Below are positions 18,699 through 29,651 of a stretch of DNA of 49,117 nucleotides, piece by piece (position 1 is the stretch's first letter; every line of letters begins with the position of its first letter). The stretch comes from Pseudomonadota bacterium. Lineage in GTDB: Bacteria; Pseudomonadota; Gammaproteobacteria; Steroidobacterales; Steroidobacteraceae. Location of the stretch: NCBI GenBank assembly GCA_023391815.1, contig JAEWAF010000008.1, positions 1 through 49,117 on the forward strand. Direction: 5' to 3'. The notes below the pieces were generated by a model. That model was not told where the DNA came from. It searched no databases and saw only the letters and a list, made by a program, of their open reading frames with translations. The position numbers were made by a program, and so were the translations under genes.

Positions 18699-21600
18699 GA
18701 TGCGATCTCCAAGGACAGGCCACCCTGGCGCGCACCGGCGCTCGCTCCGCTTTCGCGCGAGATCTCCTGATGCAGATCCTGCAATCGGTTCACGTCGACC
18801 TCGTTCATGTGGGCAATGGCATCGCAGGTCGCCAGCCCCGCCGCCACGGTGGTGTAGTACGTGACGCGTTTGTGGACCGCTTCGCGCCGGATGGAGCGCG
18901 ACTCGAATATCGCCTGCTTGCCTTCGGTGGTATTGACGATCAGCGAAATCTCGTCGTTTTTTATCATGTCCACGATGTGAGGGCGACCCTCGCGCACCTT
19001 GTTCGCCGTGCGGCATGCGATTCCCGCATTGCTGATGGCTTCCGCGGTGCCAGAGGTTGCAACGATTTCAAATCCCTGCGCGACCAGGCGCCGCGCCAGC
19101 TGCACTGCCGCCGGTTTGTCGCGGTCGCGCACGCTGATCAAGCAAACACCGCGCGTGGGCAGAATCACGCCGGACGCGAGCTGCGCCTTGGCGTAAGCCT
19201 CGCCGAACGAACGACCGGTGCCCATCACTTCGCCGGTGGATTTCATTTCCGGGCCGAGGATCGGATCGGCTTCGGGGAACTTCGCGAACGGGAACACCGA
19301 TTCCTTGACCGCGTAGAACTTCGGCACGCGCTCCTCGGTCAAGCCGAGCTCTTTCAACTTCGCGCCCGCCATCACACGCGCCGCCATCTTCGCGAGCGGC
19401 ACGCCGGTCGCTTTGGAAACAAACGGCACGGTGCGCGAAGCGCGCGGATTCACTTCGAGGATGTAGACGACGCCGTTCTGGATCGCGAACTGAATGTTCA
19501 TCAGTCCGACCACCTTCAAGCCGCGTGCGAGCTTGCGCGTCTGTTCTTTCAGATCGGCCTGCGTCTCGGCGGACAGGCTGTTGGGTGGCAGCGAGCAACC
19601 CGAGTCGCCCGAATGCACGCCCGCCTGCTCGACGTGCTCCATGATGCCGCCGATATAAACATCCTCGCCGTCGCAGATCGCATCGACGTCGACTTCGATG
19701 GCCTGATCCAGGAAGCGGTCGAGCAGCACCGGGCTGTCGTTCGACACCTTCACCGCATCGGTCATGTAGGTGCGCAGATCGTCTTCGTTGAAGACCACTT
19801 CCATGGCGCGACCGCCGAGCACGTACGAAGGCCGCACGACCAGCGGGAAGCCGACGGTCTTGGACATGCTGATGGCCTGCTCTTCGGTGCGGGCCGTGCA
19901 GTTCGGCGGCTGCTTCAGGTTCAGCTGCTGCACGAGTTGCTGGAAGCGCTCGCGATCTTCGGCCACGTCGATCGCATCCGGAGTGGTGCCGATGATCGGC
20001 GCACCCGCGGCTTCGAGGGCGCGGCACAGTTTCAGCGGCGTCTGGCCGCCGTACTGCACGATCACGCCGACCGGCTTTTCCTTATCGATGATCTCCATCA
20101 CGTCTTCGAGCGTCAGCGGCTCGAAGTACAGACGATCCGAGGTGTCGTAGTCGGTCGAGACCGTTTCGGGATTGCAGTTGACCATGATGGTCTCGAAGCC
20201 CGCCTCGCGCAGCGCCAACGCGGCATGCACACAGCAGTAGTCGAACTCGATGCCCTGCCCGATACGATTCGGACCGCCGCCCAGAATCATGATCTTCTTG
20301 CGGTCGCTCGGATTCGCTTCGCACTCCTCGTCATAAGACGAGTACATGTAAGCCGTCGAAGTCGAGAACTCGGCGGCGCAGGTGTCGACGCGCTTGTACA
20401 CCGGGCGGATGCCCATGGTGGTGCGCTTCCGTCGTACGCTCGCCTCATCGATACCGAGCAGCGTCGCGAGACGACGATCGGAGAAACCTTTGCGCTTGAG
20501 CTGCCACACCCGATCGCGCGTGAACGCTTCGAGGCCCTGCTCCTGCACTTTCTGTTCTTCGAGAACGATGTCGTGAATCTGCGCGAGGAACCAGGGATCG
20601 ATACGCGACAGCGACTGCACTTCCTCGAACGACAGCCCGGCACGGAATGCGTCGCCGACATAGCGCAGGCGATTCGGCCCGGGCATACGCAGCTCTTCGC
20701 GCATCTTGTGCGTCTGTTCTTCGGTGAGCGGCATATTGAGCAACGGATCGAGGCCGTCGGTGCCGACCTCCATGCTTCGCAGCGCCTTCTGCAGCGACTC
20801 CTGGAACGTGCGGCCGATGGCCATCGCCTCGCCCACCGACTTCATCTGGGTCGTGAGGCGATCGTTGGCGCCGGGGAATTTCTCGAACGTGAAGCGCGGG
20901 ATCTTGGTGACCACGTAATCGATGGTCGGCTCGAACGACGCCGGTGTGGCGCCGCCGGTGATGTCGTTGCGCAACTCATCGAGCGTGTAGCCGACCGCGA
21001 GCTTCGCGGCGACCTTCGCGATGGGGAAGCCCGTCGCCTTGGACGCGAGCGCCGAAGAGCGCGACACACGCGGATTCATTTCGATGATGAGCATGCGGCC
21101 GTCGGCGGGATTGAGCGCGAACTGCACGTTCGAGCCACCGCACTCCACGCCGATCTTGCGCAACACCGCGATCGAGGCGTTGCGCATCATCTGATATTCC
21201 TTGTCCGTGAGGGTCTGCGCCGGCGCGACCGTGATCGAGTCGCCGGTGTGCACGCCCATCGGATCGAGGTTCTCGATGGAACAGATGATGATGCAGTTGT
21301 CCGCGCGATCGCGGACCACTTCCATCTCGTATTCCTTCCAGCCGATCACGGATTCTTCGAGCAGAACTTCCGAGGTCGGCGATGCGTCGAGGCCGCGCTC
21401 GACGATGGTGACGAACTCTTCGCGGTTGTACGCGATGCCGCCGCCGGAGCCGCCCATCGTGAACGAAGGACGAATGATCGTGGGGAAGCCGATCTCGGCC
21501 TGCACCGCCAGCGCTTCATCCATGCTGTGCGCGATCTTCGAACGCGGCGACTCGAGGCCGATCTCACGCATGGCGTTGCGAAACTTCTCGCGATCTTCGG

Positions 21601-21976
21601 CCATGTCGATGGCTTCGCGAGACGCGGCGATCAGCTCGACGCCGTATTTTTCCAGCACGCCTTCACGCACCAGATCGAGCGCGCAGTTGAGCGCGGTCTG
21701 ACCGCCCATCGTGGGCAGCAGCGCGCTGGGACGTTCCTTCGCGATGATGCGTTCCACCGTGCGCCAGTTGATGGGCTCGATGTAGATCGCATCGGCGGAC
21801 TCGGGGTCCGTCATGATGGTGGCCGGATTGGAGTTCACCAGGATGACGCGATAGCCCTCTTCCTTGAGCGCCTTGCAGGCCTGCGCGCCGGAATAGTCGA
21901 ACTCACACGCCTGGCCGATGACGATCGGGCCGGCGCCGATGATCAGGATGCTTTGTAGATCGGTACGTTTGGGCAT
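18695..21976 (-). CDS. carB: Carbamoyl-phosphate synthase large subunit
   Basis: Makes carbamoyl phosphate for arginine and pyrimidine synthesis from bicarbonate, two ATP and ammonia delivered by CarA (1093 aa). Two homologous ATP-grasp halves are seen. The first begins MPKRTDLQSILIIGAGPIVIGQACEFDYSG; the second begins near residue 560 with KIMILGGGPNRIGQGIEFDYCCVHA. The C-terminal methylglyoxal-synthase-like domain (about 950 onward) is the allosteric site for UMP and ornithine. It follows carA by ten bases and overlaps greA by four. The last 20 residues are a low-conservation tail. Confidence 0.97.
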   Translation of the reverse strand: MPKRTDLQSILIIGAGPIVIGQACEFDYSGAQACKALKEEGYRVILVNSNPATIMTDPESADAIYIEPINWRTVERIIAKERPSALLPTMGGQTALNCALDLVREGVLEKYGVELIAASREAIDMAEDREKFRNAMREIGLESPRSKIAHSMDEALAVQAEIGFPTIIRPSFTMGGSGGGIAYNREEFVTIVERGLDASPTSEVLLEESVIGWKEYEMEVVRDRADNCIIICSIENLDPMGVHTGDSITVAPAQTLTDKEYQMMRNASIAVLRKIGVECGGSNVQFALNPADGRMLIIEMNPRVSRSSALASKATGFPIAKVAAKLAVGYTLDELRNDITGGATPASFEPTIDYVVTKIPRFTFEKFPGANDRLTTQMKSVGEAMAIGRTFQESLQKALRSMEVGTDGLDPLLNMPLTEEQTHKMREELRMPGPNRLRYVGDAFRAGLSFEEVQSLSRIDPWFLAQIHDIVLEEQKVQEQGLEAFTRDRVWQLKRKGFSDRRLATLLGIDEASVRRKRTTMGIRPVYKRVDTCAAEFSTSTAYMYSSYDEECEANPSDRKKIMILGGGPNRIGQGIEFDYCCVHAALALREAGFETIMVNCNPETVSTDYDTSDRLYFEPLTLEDVMEIIDKEKPVGVIVQYGGQTPLKLCRALEAAGAPIIGTTPDAIDVAEDRERFQQLVQQLNLKQPPNCTARTEEQAISMSKTVGFPLVVRPSYVLGGRAMEVVFNEDDLRTYMTDAVKVSNDSPVLLDRFLDQAIEVDVDAICDGEDVYIGGIMEHVEQAGVHSGDSGCSLPPNSLSAETQADLKEQTRKLARGLKVVGLMNIQFAIQNGVVYILEVNPRASRTVPFVSKATGVPLAKMAARVMAGAKLKELGLTEERVPKFYAVKESVFPFAKFPEADPILGPEMKSTGEVMGTGRSFGEAYAKAQLASGVILPTRGVCLISVRDRDKPAAVQLARRLVAQGFEIVATSGTAEAISNAGIACRTANKVREGRPHIVDMIKNDEISLIVNTTEGKQAIFESRSIRREAVHKRVTYYTTVAAGLATCDAIAHMNEVDVNRLQDLHQEISRESGASAGARQGGLSLEIAS

Positions 21977-21986
21977 GTGTGATCGG

Positions 21987-23222
21987 TCAACCTTCGGCGG
22001 CGCGGCGGCCGTCTTTGGCGGCGGCCGGGGACTGAGCGGACTGCTGCGAAGCCAGTCGCTGATGAATCATGGCGGTGAAGCGGGCGAACAGCTGGCCCAC
22101 GTCCTGCGGTCCGGGGCTCGCTTCGGGATGGCCCTGGAAACTGAAGGCCGGACAGTCGGTGCGCTCGATGCCTTGCAGCGAGCCGTCGAACAGCGACTTG
22201 TGAGTCACCTTCACGTTCGGGCCGAGCGTGCTCTCGTCGACCGCGAAGCCGTGGTTCTGGCTCGAGATCAACACGCGCCCCGTGGCGATGTCCTGCACCG
22301 GATGATTCGCGCCGTGATGACCGAACTTCATCTTCACCGTCTTGGCATCGCTCGCCAGGCCCAGCAGCTGATGGCCGAGACAGATACCGAACACCGGAAT
22401 GTCGGTCTCGAGGAATTTCTTGATCGCCTCGATCGCGTACGTGCACGGCTCCGGATCGCCGGGGCCGTTGGACAGGAAGATGCCGTCCGGATTCATCGCG
22501 AGCACTTTCTCGGCCGGCGTCTGCGCCGGCACGACGGTGACTCGACAACCCTGATCGGCGAGGCAACGCAGGATGTTGCGCTTGATGCCGTAGTCGTAAG
22601 CGACCACGTGCACGCGCTGCCCCGGGCGCGACTTCGGTCCCTGATGCTCGCCCCAGTTGGTGCCTTCGTTCCATTGATACACGCGCTTGGTGGACACGAC
22701 CTTCGCGAGGTCCATGCCTTTCAAGCCGGGGAACTTACGCGCGGCATGGATCGCAGCCTGCGCGTCGGCCTTCTCGCCCGTCATGATGCAACCGGCGAGC
22801 GCGCCCTTCTCGCGAAGGATTCGCGTCAGCTTGCGAGTGTCGATGTCGGCGATGGCGACGATCTTGCCGCGCTGGAGAAAACTCTCCAGGGATTCGGAGG
22901 CGCGCCAGTTGGAATGAACGGCGGGCAAATCACGAATGATCAGACCTGCCGCGTACACCGATGCCGCTTCCAGGTCTTCCGGATTGGTGCCCGTATTACC
23001 GATGTGCGGATAGGTGAGAGTAACAATCTGTCTGCAATAGGACGGGTCCGTGAGGATTTCCTGATAGCCCGTCATGGCGGTGTTGAACACCACCTCGCCC
23101 GTCGTGTTGCCTTTGGCTCCGATGGATCGGCCGTGGAAAACGGTCCCGTCCTCGAGTGCCAATACAGCGGCCACGTTACCGGTGTGGTTCATGTAGCTCC
23201 CGATGTCAGCTGTTTCAGACAC
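21987..23222 (-). CDS. carA: Carbamoyl-phosphate synthase small (glutaminase) subunit
   Basis: Class I glutamine amidotransferase that hydrolyses glutamine and channels ammonia to CarB (411 aa). The nucleophile is in FGICLGHQLLGLA, and the His-Glu pair is in SFQGHPEASPGPQD. The N-terminal domain carries LALEDGTVFHGRSIG. An internal ATG at 23192 (MNHTGNVAAV) is an alternative start that would bring it nearer the common ~380 aa. The C-terminal ~30 residues are Gln/Ala-rich. The 222-base gap upstream to dapB contains a perfect 25-bp palindrome. Confidence 0.95.
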   Translation of the reverse strand: MSETADIGSYMNHTGNVAAVLALEDGTVFHGRSIGAKGNTTGEVVFNTAMTGYQEILTDPSYCRQIVTLTYPHIGNTGTNPEDLEAASVYAAGLIIRDLPAVHSNWRASESLESFLQRGKIVAIADIDTRKLTRILREKGALAGCIMTGEKADAQAAIHAARKFPGLKGMDLAKVVSTKRVYQWNEGTNWGEHQGPKSRPGQRVHVVAYDYGIKRNILRCLADQGCRVTVVPAQTPAEKVLAMNPDGIFLSNGPGDPEPCTYAIEAIKKFLETDIPVFGICLGHQLLGLASDAKTVKMKFGHHGANHPVQDIATGRVLISSQNHGFAVDESTLGPNVKVTHKSLFDGSLQGIERTDCPAFSFQGHPEASPGPQDVGQLFARFTAMIHQRLASQQSAQSPAAAKDGRRAAEG

Positions 23223-23354
23223 GCATGCGGAAGACGAGATGGGCGCCTAAGGCCCGATCCCGCCACAAGTGTTTTCACCGCGTGCTGAAGACGGAAGTGT
23301 ACGCGAGTCGCCCAAGTGATGAAAGCGAAATGCGCGTGTCTGTCACCCTTCAGA

Positions 23355-23379
23355 GGGGACAGATTTCAAATCTGTCCCC
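23355..23379. repeat. Perfect 25-bp palindrome (12-bp arms)
   Basis: GGGGACAGATTT, a central C, then AAATCTGTCCCC. The arms are exact. It lies in the dapB-carA gap. The AAATCTGTCCCC half is, from memory, a common end of REP-like intergenic palindromes in proteobacteria, so this is more likely a dispersed palindromic repeat than a terminator (no T-run follows on either strand). Confidence 0.7.
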
Positions 23380-23444
23380 GGATCGGCGCCAGGGTTGGGC
23401 AGGCTCGCTGGATTTAAAGGGCGAACGCGCCGAAAAGCCCAGCA

Positions 23445-24260
23445 CTACAGGCCGAGCACGTCCTGCATCGAGTACAGGCCGGGCGATTTGCCAACGAGCC
23501 ACTGCGCCGCTTGGACGGCGCCCCGCGCGAAAGCGAGGCGATCGCTGGCGCGATGTGTCAGCTCGATCCGCTCCCCGATGCCGGCGAACGTCACTGTGTG
23601 GTCACCGACCACATCACCACCCCGAAATACCGAGAATCCGATGGAGCCGCGCTTGCGCGCGCCCGTGTTGCCATGGCGGGAATATTCAGCGGCGTCCGCC
23701 AATTTGACATCTCGCCCGTCGGCAGCGGCCGCACCCAGTGCCAGCGCGGTTCCCGACGGCGCATCTTTCTTATTCCGGTGATGCGCTTCGAACACTTCGA
23801 TGTCGTAATCGGCGTCGAGCTTGCTGGCCGCCAATTCAACCAGCTTGAGCAACAGGTTCACGCCCAGGCTCATATTGGGCGCCATGACGATGGGAATGGA
23901 TTGAGCGGCGGCCAGGATCTGGGCACGCACCGCTTCGCTGTGACCCGTCGTGCCGATGACGACCGGACAATGGCTTGCGACACACGCGGCGAGATTCGCG
24001 GCCGTCGCTTCGGGCAATGTGAAATCAATGGCCACTTGAGCATTGCGCAATGCCACCGCCGGATCCGATTCGACCGTGACATTCCGATGCGCGCCACCAC
24101 CACCCGCATCGCTCGCGTCTTTGCCCAACCAACGGCTGCTCGCCGAGGCCGTCGCGCCGGCAAGCTCAACGCCAGGCGCTGCGTCGATTGCCGTCAGCAA
24201 TGCGCGACCCATCCGGCCGCTGACGCCGAGCACGGCGATCTGCAAGGAATTCTGCGCCAT
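23445..24260 (-). CDS. dapB: 4-hydroxy-tetrahydrodipicolinate reductase
   Basis: NAD(P)H-dependent enzyme of lysine and meso-diaminopimelate synthesis (271 aa). Seen are the dinucleotide-binding VLGVSGRMGRAL, IDFTLPEA, VVIGTTGHS, APNMSLGVN and the catalytic HHRNKKDAPSGTA with the His-His/Lys pair. ATG 24260 (MAQNSLQIAV) is preferred; a TTG three codons earlier keeps the frame open. It follows dnaJ by 16 bases, so it is probably in the heat-shock operon's transcript. A small insertion of Gly residues (DAGGGGAH) is seen near residue 48. Confidence 0.95.
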   Translation of the reverse strand: MAQNSLQIAVLGVSGRMGRALLTAIDAAPGVELAGATASASSRWLGKDASDAGGGGAHRNVTVESDPAVALRNAQVAIDFTLPEATAANLAACVASHCPVVIGTTGHSEAVRAQILAAAQSIPIVMAPNMSLGVNLLLKLVELAASKLDADYDIEVFEAHHRNKKDAPSGTALALGAAAADGRDVKLADAAEYSRHGNTGARKRGSIGFSVFRGGDVVGDHTVTFAGIGERIELTHRASDRLAFARGAVQAAQWLVGKSPGLYSMQDVLGL

Positions 24261-24276
24261 CTGGCCCAACTATCGA

Positions 24277-25407
24277 TCAGTTACGAATGGTGTCGAAGAA
24301 ACGTTTGACGCCGTCGAGCCAGGTGCTCTCGCGCGGGCTGTGGCTGCGCTTGCTGTCCTGCATGGATGCCTCGAAGGCGCGCAGCAGTTCTTTCTGATGA
24401 TCGGTGAGATTGACCGGCGTCTCGACCACGACCCGACAGAACAAATCTCCCGTCGCCCCGCCGCGCACCGGCTTCACGCCCTTCTCACGCAGACGAAACA
24501 CACGGCCGGACTGAGTCTCCGCCGGCACTTTCAATTCGACGTTGCCGCCGAGCGTGGGCACTTCGATCGCGCCGCCCAGGCTCGCGGTGACGAAGCTCAC
24601 CGGCACTTCACAAGACAGATGGCTGCCATCGCGCTCGAAGATCGGATGCTCTTTCACCCGGATCTCGACATACAGATCGCCCGGCGGTCCCCCGTTGCGC
24701 CCGGCCTCGCCTTCGCCGGTCAGACGAATGCGATCGCCGTTGTCGACGCCTTGCGGGACCTTGATGTTGAGTGTTTTCTTCTTGCGCAGCCGGCCCTGCC
24801 CGAGGCAGGAATCGCACGGCTGACTGATGATCTGGCCCCGGCCTTTACAACGCGGACAGGTCTGCTGAACCGCGAAGAAACCCTGCTGCATCCGGACCTG
24901 ACCGGCACCATTACAGGTATCGCAGGTGACCGGCTTCGAGCCGGGCGCGGCGCCCGAGCCCTGGCAAGGCTCGCACTCGGCCAGCGTCGTGAATTCGATA
25001 TCCGCGGAGTGGCCGAACACGGCCTGCTCGAGATCGAGCTCGAGGTCGTAGCGCAGGTCCGCGCCACGAAACACTTGCTGACGTCCGCCGCGACGGCCGC
25101 CGCCGAAGATGTCACCGAACACATCGCCGAAGATGTCGCTGAATGCGTCGGAGGCGCTGAAGCCACCGCCGCCGCCACGAGCCGCCAGGCCGTCGTGGCC
25201 GTGCTGATCGTAAATGGCGCGCTTCTGCGCGTCGGTCAGCACCTCGTACGCTTCCTTGCACTCCTTGAATTTCTCTTCGGCTTCCGCGTCATTCGGATTG
25301 CGGTCGGGGTGATATTTCATCGCCAGACGGCGATAAGACTTCTTGATCTCGGCCTCCGTGGCCGTGCGGGCTACATCGAGCACCTTGTAGTAGTCGCGCT
25401 TGGACAT
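24277..25407 (-). CDS. dnaJ: Chaperone DnaJ
   Basis: Hsp40 co-chaperone of DnaK (376 aa). The J domain has the HPD motif (MKYHPDRNPND). The Gly/Phe-rich segment is at about residues 77-110. The zinc-binding domain has four CxxCxGxG repeats: CEPCQGSG, CDTCNGAG, CPRCKGRG and CDSCLGQG. Two C-terminal beta-domains follow. It lies 120 bases downstream of dnaK behind a strong hairpin, and just upstream of dapB. Confidence 0.97.
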   Translation of the reverse strand: MSKRDYYKVLDVARTATEAEIKKSYRRLAMKYHPDRNPNDAEAEEKFKECKEAYEVLTDAQKRAIYDQHGHDGLAARGGGGGFSASDAFSDIFGDVFGDIFGGGRRGGRQQVFRGADLRYDLELDLEQAVFGHSADIEFTTLAECEPCQGSGAAPGSKPVTCDTCNGAGQVRMQQGFFAVQQTCPRCKGRGQIISQPCDSCLGQGRLRKKKTLNIKVPQGVDNGDRIRLTGEGEAGRNGGPPGDLYVEIRVKEHPIFERDGSHLSCEVPVSFVTASLGGAIEVPTLGGNVELKVPAETQSGRVFRLREKGVKPVRGGATGDLFCRVVVETPVNLTDHQKELLRAFEASMQDSKRSHSPRESTWLDGVKRFFDTIRN

Positions 25408-25485
25408 TTCGCGGTTCAGACCCCATCCCAGACGTGGCGCATCATGCCTGCGAGCGCCGGCATCACGCCACCTGAATACAAAGAT

Positions 25486-25518
25486 CGGGCCCGGCGGGCA
25501 TCACACCCGCCGGGCCCG
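25486..25518 (-). terminator. Strong GC hairpin between dnaK and dnaJ
   Basis: Perfect 13-bp arms, CGGGCCCGGCGGG and its complement, flank a 7-base loop ten bases after the dnaK stop. On the minus strand the stem is followed by ATCTTTGTATTC, with only a weak T-run. It may act as a partial terminator or mRNA-stabilising hairpin that sets the dnaK:dnaJ ratio; function is inferred. Confidence 0.6.
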
Positions 25519-25527
25519 GCATCGCGA

Positions 25528-27453
<1,926 letters not shown>

Positions 27454-27573
27454 GGCCCAATGTCTCCTGCAAATTTTCCGTTAGTAGTTAATTAAAGACC
27501 GGCTGCGAAATTCAGTCTGTAAATCCGGCCAGTGCGTGGATCGAAGCCCTCGTACCGGCCCTCTTGCCGCGAT

Positions 27574-27601
27574 ATCTGCGGATCGTGCCCGCGTTTACAA
27601 G
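27574..27601 (-). promoter_or_regulatory. Candidate sigma-32 promoter upstream of dnaK
   Basis: Minus strand: CTTGTAA (27601-27595), 13-base spacer, CCGCAGAT (27581-27574). It matches the heat-shock consensus CTTGAAA/CCCCATNT at 6/7 and 6/8 positions and stands about 120 bases before the dnaK ATG in the grpE-dnaK gap. No CIRCE repeat is seen here. Confidence 0.35.
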
Positions 27602-27618
27602 GCCCCGCTGACAGGCGA

Positions 27619-28143
27619 TCAGGGCGCGCGAGCGACGATGACCCGCGCCGGGCGGAGCAAGCGCCCGTTTAGTGCGTAGCCCTTCTGCACCACCTGCGTG
27701 ACGCTGTCCGGGACATGCTCGGCCGAGGGCTGCATCGCCATCGCTTCGTGCTGCTCCGGATTGAACGGCTGCCCCAGCGGGTCGATCTCGGTCAGACCGT
27801 TCTTCTCGAACGCCTTGGCCAGCAATTTGAGGGTGGCTTCGGTGCCGGCGCGCAGGGTGTCGGGATCGCCGGCGGCGAGCAGACCGAGCTCGAGGCTGTC
27901 CTTCACGCCGATCAGATCGTTGGCAAAGCGGTCCACCGCGTACTTATGCGCCTGCTCTACATCGCGGGACGCACGCTTACGGATATTTTCCATTTCAGCG
28001 AGCGCGCGCATGTACAGATCGCGGCTTTCCAGGGCGCGCGCTTCGGCGGCCGCCAGTGCCGCCTGCAAATCGACCCCCTCACCTTCCCCGGCCGGGGCGC
28101 CGTTGGCGCCAGGCGGGCGATCCTGCTCGTTGGGCGTGCTCAT
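27619..28143 (-). CDS. grpE: Nucleotide exchange factor GrpE
   Basis: Exchange factor that releases ADP from DnaK (174 aa). A polar N-terminal segment leads into a long helix (about residues 30-85, LQAALAAAEARALESRDLYMRALAEMENIRKRASRD), then the DnaK-binding head ending YALNGRLLRPARVIVA. I chose ATG 28143 (MSTPNEQDRPPG) with GGAGA ten bases upstream; the longer frame has no homology. The gene lies downstream of hrcA. Confidence 0.95.
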   Translation of the reverse strand: MSTPNEQDRPPGANGAPAGEGEGVDLQAALAAAEARALESRDLYMRALAEMENIRKRASRDVEQAHKYAVDRFANDLIGVKDSLELGLLAAGDPDTLRAGTEATLKLLAKAFEKNGLTEIDPLGQPFNPEQHEAMAMQPSAEHVPDSVTQVVQKGYALNGRLLRPARVIVARAP

Positions 28144-28327
28144 GAATGAAAGTTCTCCTATCGAAAAAAGGCTCGTGCCCGGGCCCGGCAGCGCCGGGAT
28201 CGGGACGCGGTTTCTATAAAGGGGCGGCATTCTGCCTGATCAGGCGGCCGACCTCATGCCTGACCGTCACTGGCGACGCGGGTGGTGTCGCCCTCGATGC
28301 CGGTCCAGGCGCGGGGGGTATTGCGAC

Positions 28328-29386
28328 TCAGGCGCGCGAATTCAAGGCGGAGCCGAGCAGCTTCGCGGTGATATCGACGATGGGGATGATGCGTTCGTAG
28401 GCCATGCGGGTCGGACCGATGACCCCGAGCACCCCGACCACTTCCTGGTCCAGGGTGTACGGCGCGGTGACCACGCTGCAATCGTCCAGGATGGTGTAGC
28501 CGGATTCCTGGCCGATGAAGATCTGCACGCCGTCGGCCTTCAGGCTCAGATCGAGCAGGTGCAGGATGTCGCGCTGCTGGGTGAACGCCTCGAACAGGCG
28601 CCGCAGCTTTTCGACGTTGGACAACTCGGCGAAGCTCATCAGGTTGGTTTCGCCGGCAATGACATATTCCATGCGGCCGCCTGGCGGCGACGGCATGACC
28701 ACGTGCTGCGCGAGGTGAATCGCATCGAGCATCACCTGGTTCAGCGACTCGCGTGTTTCCTTCAGCTGAGCGAGCAAATGCTCGCGGACCGCGCTCAATT
28801 CCTTGCCGCCGAATTCCTGATTCAAATAATTCGACGCGCGCCGCAGCTCGTCCGAAGTGTAGTGCCGCTCCAGTTGCACGATCCGGTTCTGCACCTCGCG
28901 ACCGTTCACGACCATGATGGCCAGCACGCGGTTATCCGAGAGCGGCACGAATTCGATCTGGCTGAGCGCGGAGTGACTCTGCCTCGGCAAGGTCACGACG
29001 CCCGCCAGCCGCGTCACGCTCGACAACATCTGGGAAGCGGCGGCGACTAGCGCTTTATGGTCGGCGCTGTGCTCGCCGAAGCGCGACTGAATGGCGGCGA
29101 TCTTCTCGTCGTCGAGCGGCTCGTACTTCAGCAGCGTGTCGACGAAGAAGCGATAGCCCTTGTCGGTGGGCACTCGACCGGCCGAGGTATGCGGTGAAGT
29201 GACGAAGCCGAGCTCTTCCAGATCCGCCATGACATTGCGGATGGTGGCCGCGCTCAGGTTCAGCCCCAGATCGCGAGACAGCGTCCGGGATCCGACGGGC
29301 TGGCCGTCGCGGATGTAATGCTCGACCAGCAGCCTCAGCAGCTGCTGCGAGCGTTCATTCAGCGATTCGTCGTTTTGGGTCGGCAT
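28328..29386 (-). CDS. hrcA: Heat-inducible transcription repressor HrcA
   Basis: Repressor of class I heat-shock genes that binds CIRCE and is assisted by GroEL (352 aa). The N-terminal winged helix (SQQLLRLLVEHYIRDGQPVGSRTLSRD...LSAATIRNVMADLEELGF) and the sensor domain, ending VLGVIGPTRMAYERIIPIVDITAKLL, are typical. It heads the hrcA-grpE-dnaK-dnaJ cluster. I saw no TTAGCACTC-type CIRCE element upstream of hrcA, grpE or dnaK, so its targets may be elsewhere (for example groES, outside the window). Confidence 0.96.
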   Translation of the reverse strand: MPTQNDESLNERSQQLLRLLVEHYIRDGQPVGSRTLSRDLGLNLSAATIRNVMADLEELGFVTSPHTSAGRVPTDKGYRFFVDTLLKYEPLDDEKIAAIQSRFGEHSADHKALVAAASQMLSSVTRLAGVVTLPRQSHSALSQIEFVPLSDNRVLAIMVVNGREVQNRIVQLERHYTSDELRRASNYLNQEFGGKELSAVREHLLAQLKETRESLNQVMLDAIHLAQHVVMPSPPGGRMEYVIAGETNLMSFAELSNVEKLRRLFEAFTQQRDILHLLDLSLKADGVQIFIGQESGYTILDDCSVVTAPYTLDQEVVGVLGVIGPTRMAYERIIPIVDITAKLLGSALNSRA

Positions 29387-29574
29387 CGTTCGGTTCGGGC
29401 GGCTTGCATCGGAGCGTAACGCCCCGGCCGCATCTAAGACTCAAACCTATGTGACAGAAGGCATTTTGTACCAGCCCGCGCTGCGGTGCCCAACTGTCCG
29501 AGTAAGCTAAACACGGCGCCGGGCGCGGATCAAGCAGCTCGCCCCCTAGGCGCCAGCCGCGTTCGGTCCGGGCG

Positions 29575-29602
29575 ATATAGGGGCCGGCTCGCCGCTTCAC
29601 AA
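29575..29602 (-). promoter_or_regulatory. Candidate sigma-32 promoter upstream of hrcA
   Basis: Minus strand: TTGTGAA (29602-29596), a 12-base GC-rich spacer, then CCCCTATAT (29583-29575), close to the CCCCATNT heat-shock -10. The leader to hrcA would be about 185 bases. The match at -35 is only partial. Confidence 0.3.
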
Positions 29603-29651
29603 CCGGATTCGCGTGGCTGGCTGACATGGGTCCGTGCTACAAACCGCATCC

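Noticed and set aside
18770..21958. 1062-aa open frame on the plus strand opposite carB
   Set aside because: Antisense shadow of a long GC-rich gene; His/Arg-rich composition, no family features, and carB is unmistakable.
28144..28327. Sigma-32 promoter and terminator before grpE
   Set aside because: CCCCTTTAT resembles a heat-shock -10 but the -35 is poor; the T-run before grpE is too far from the hairpin to be a terminator.
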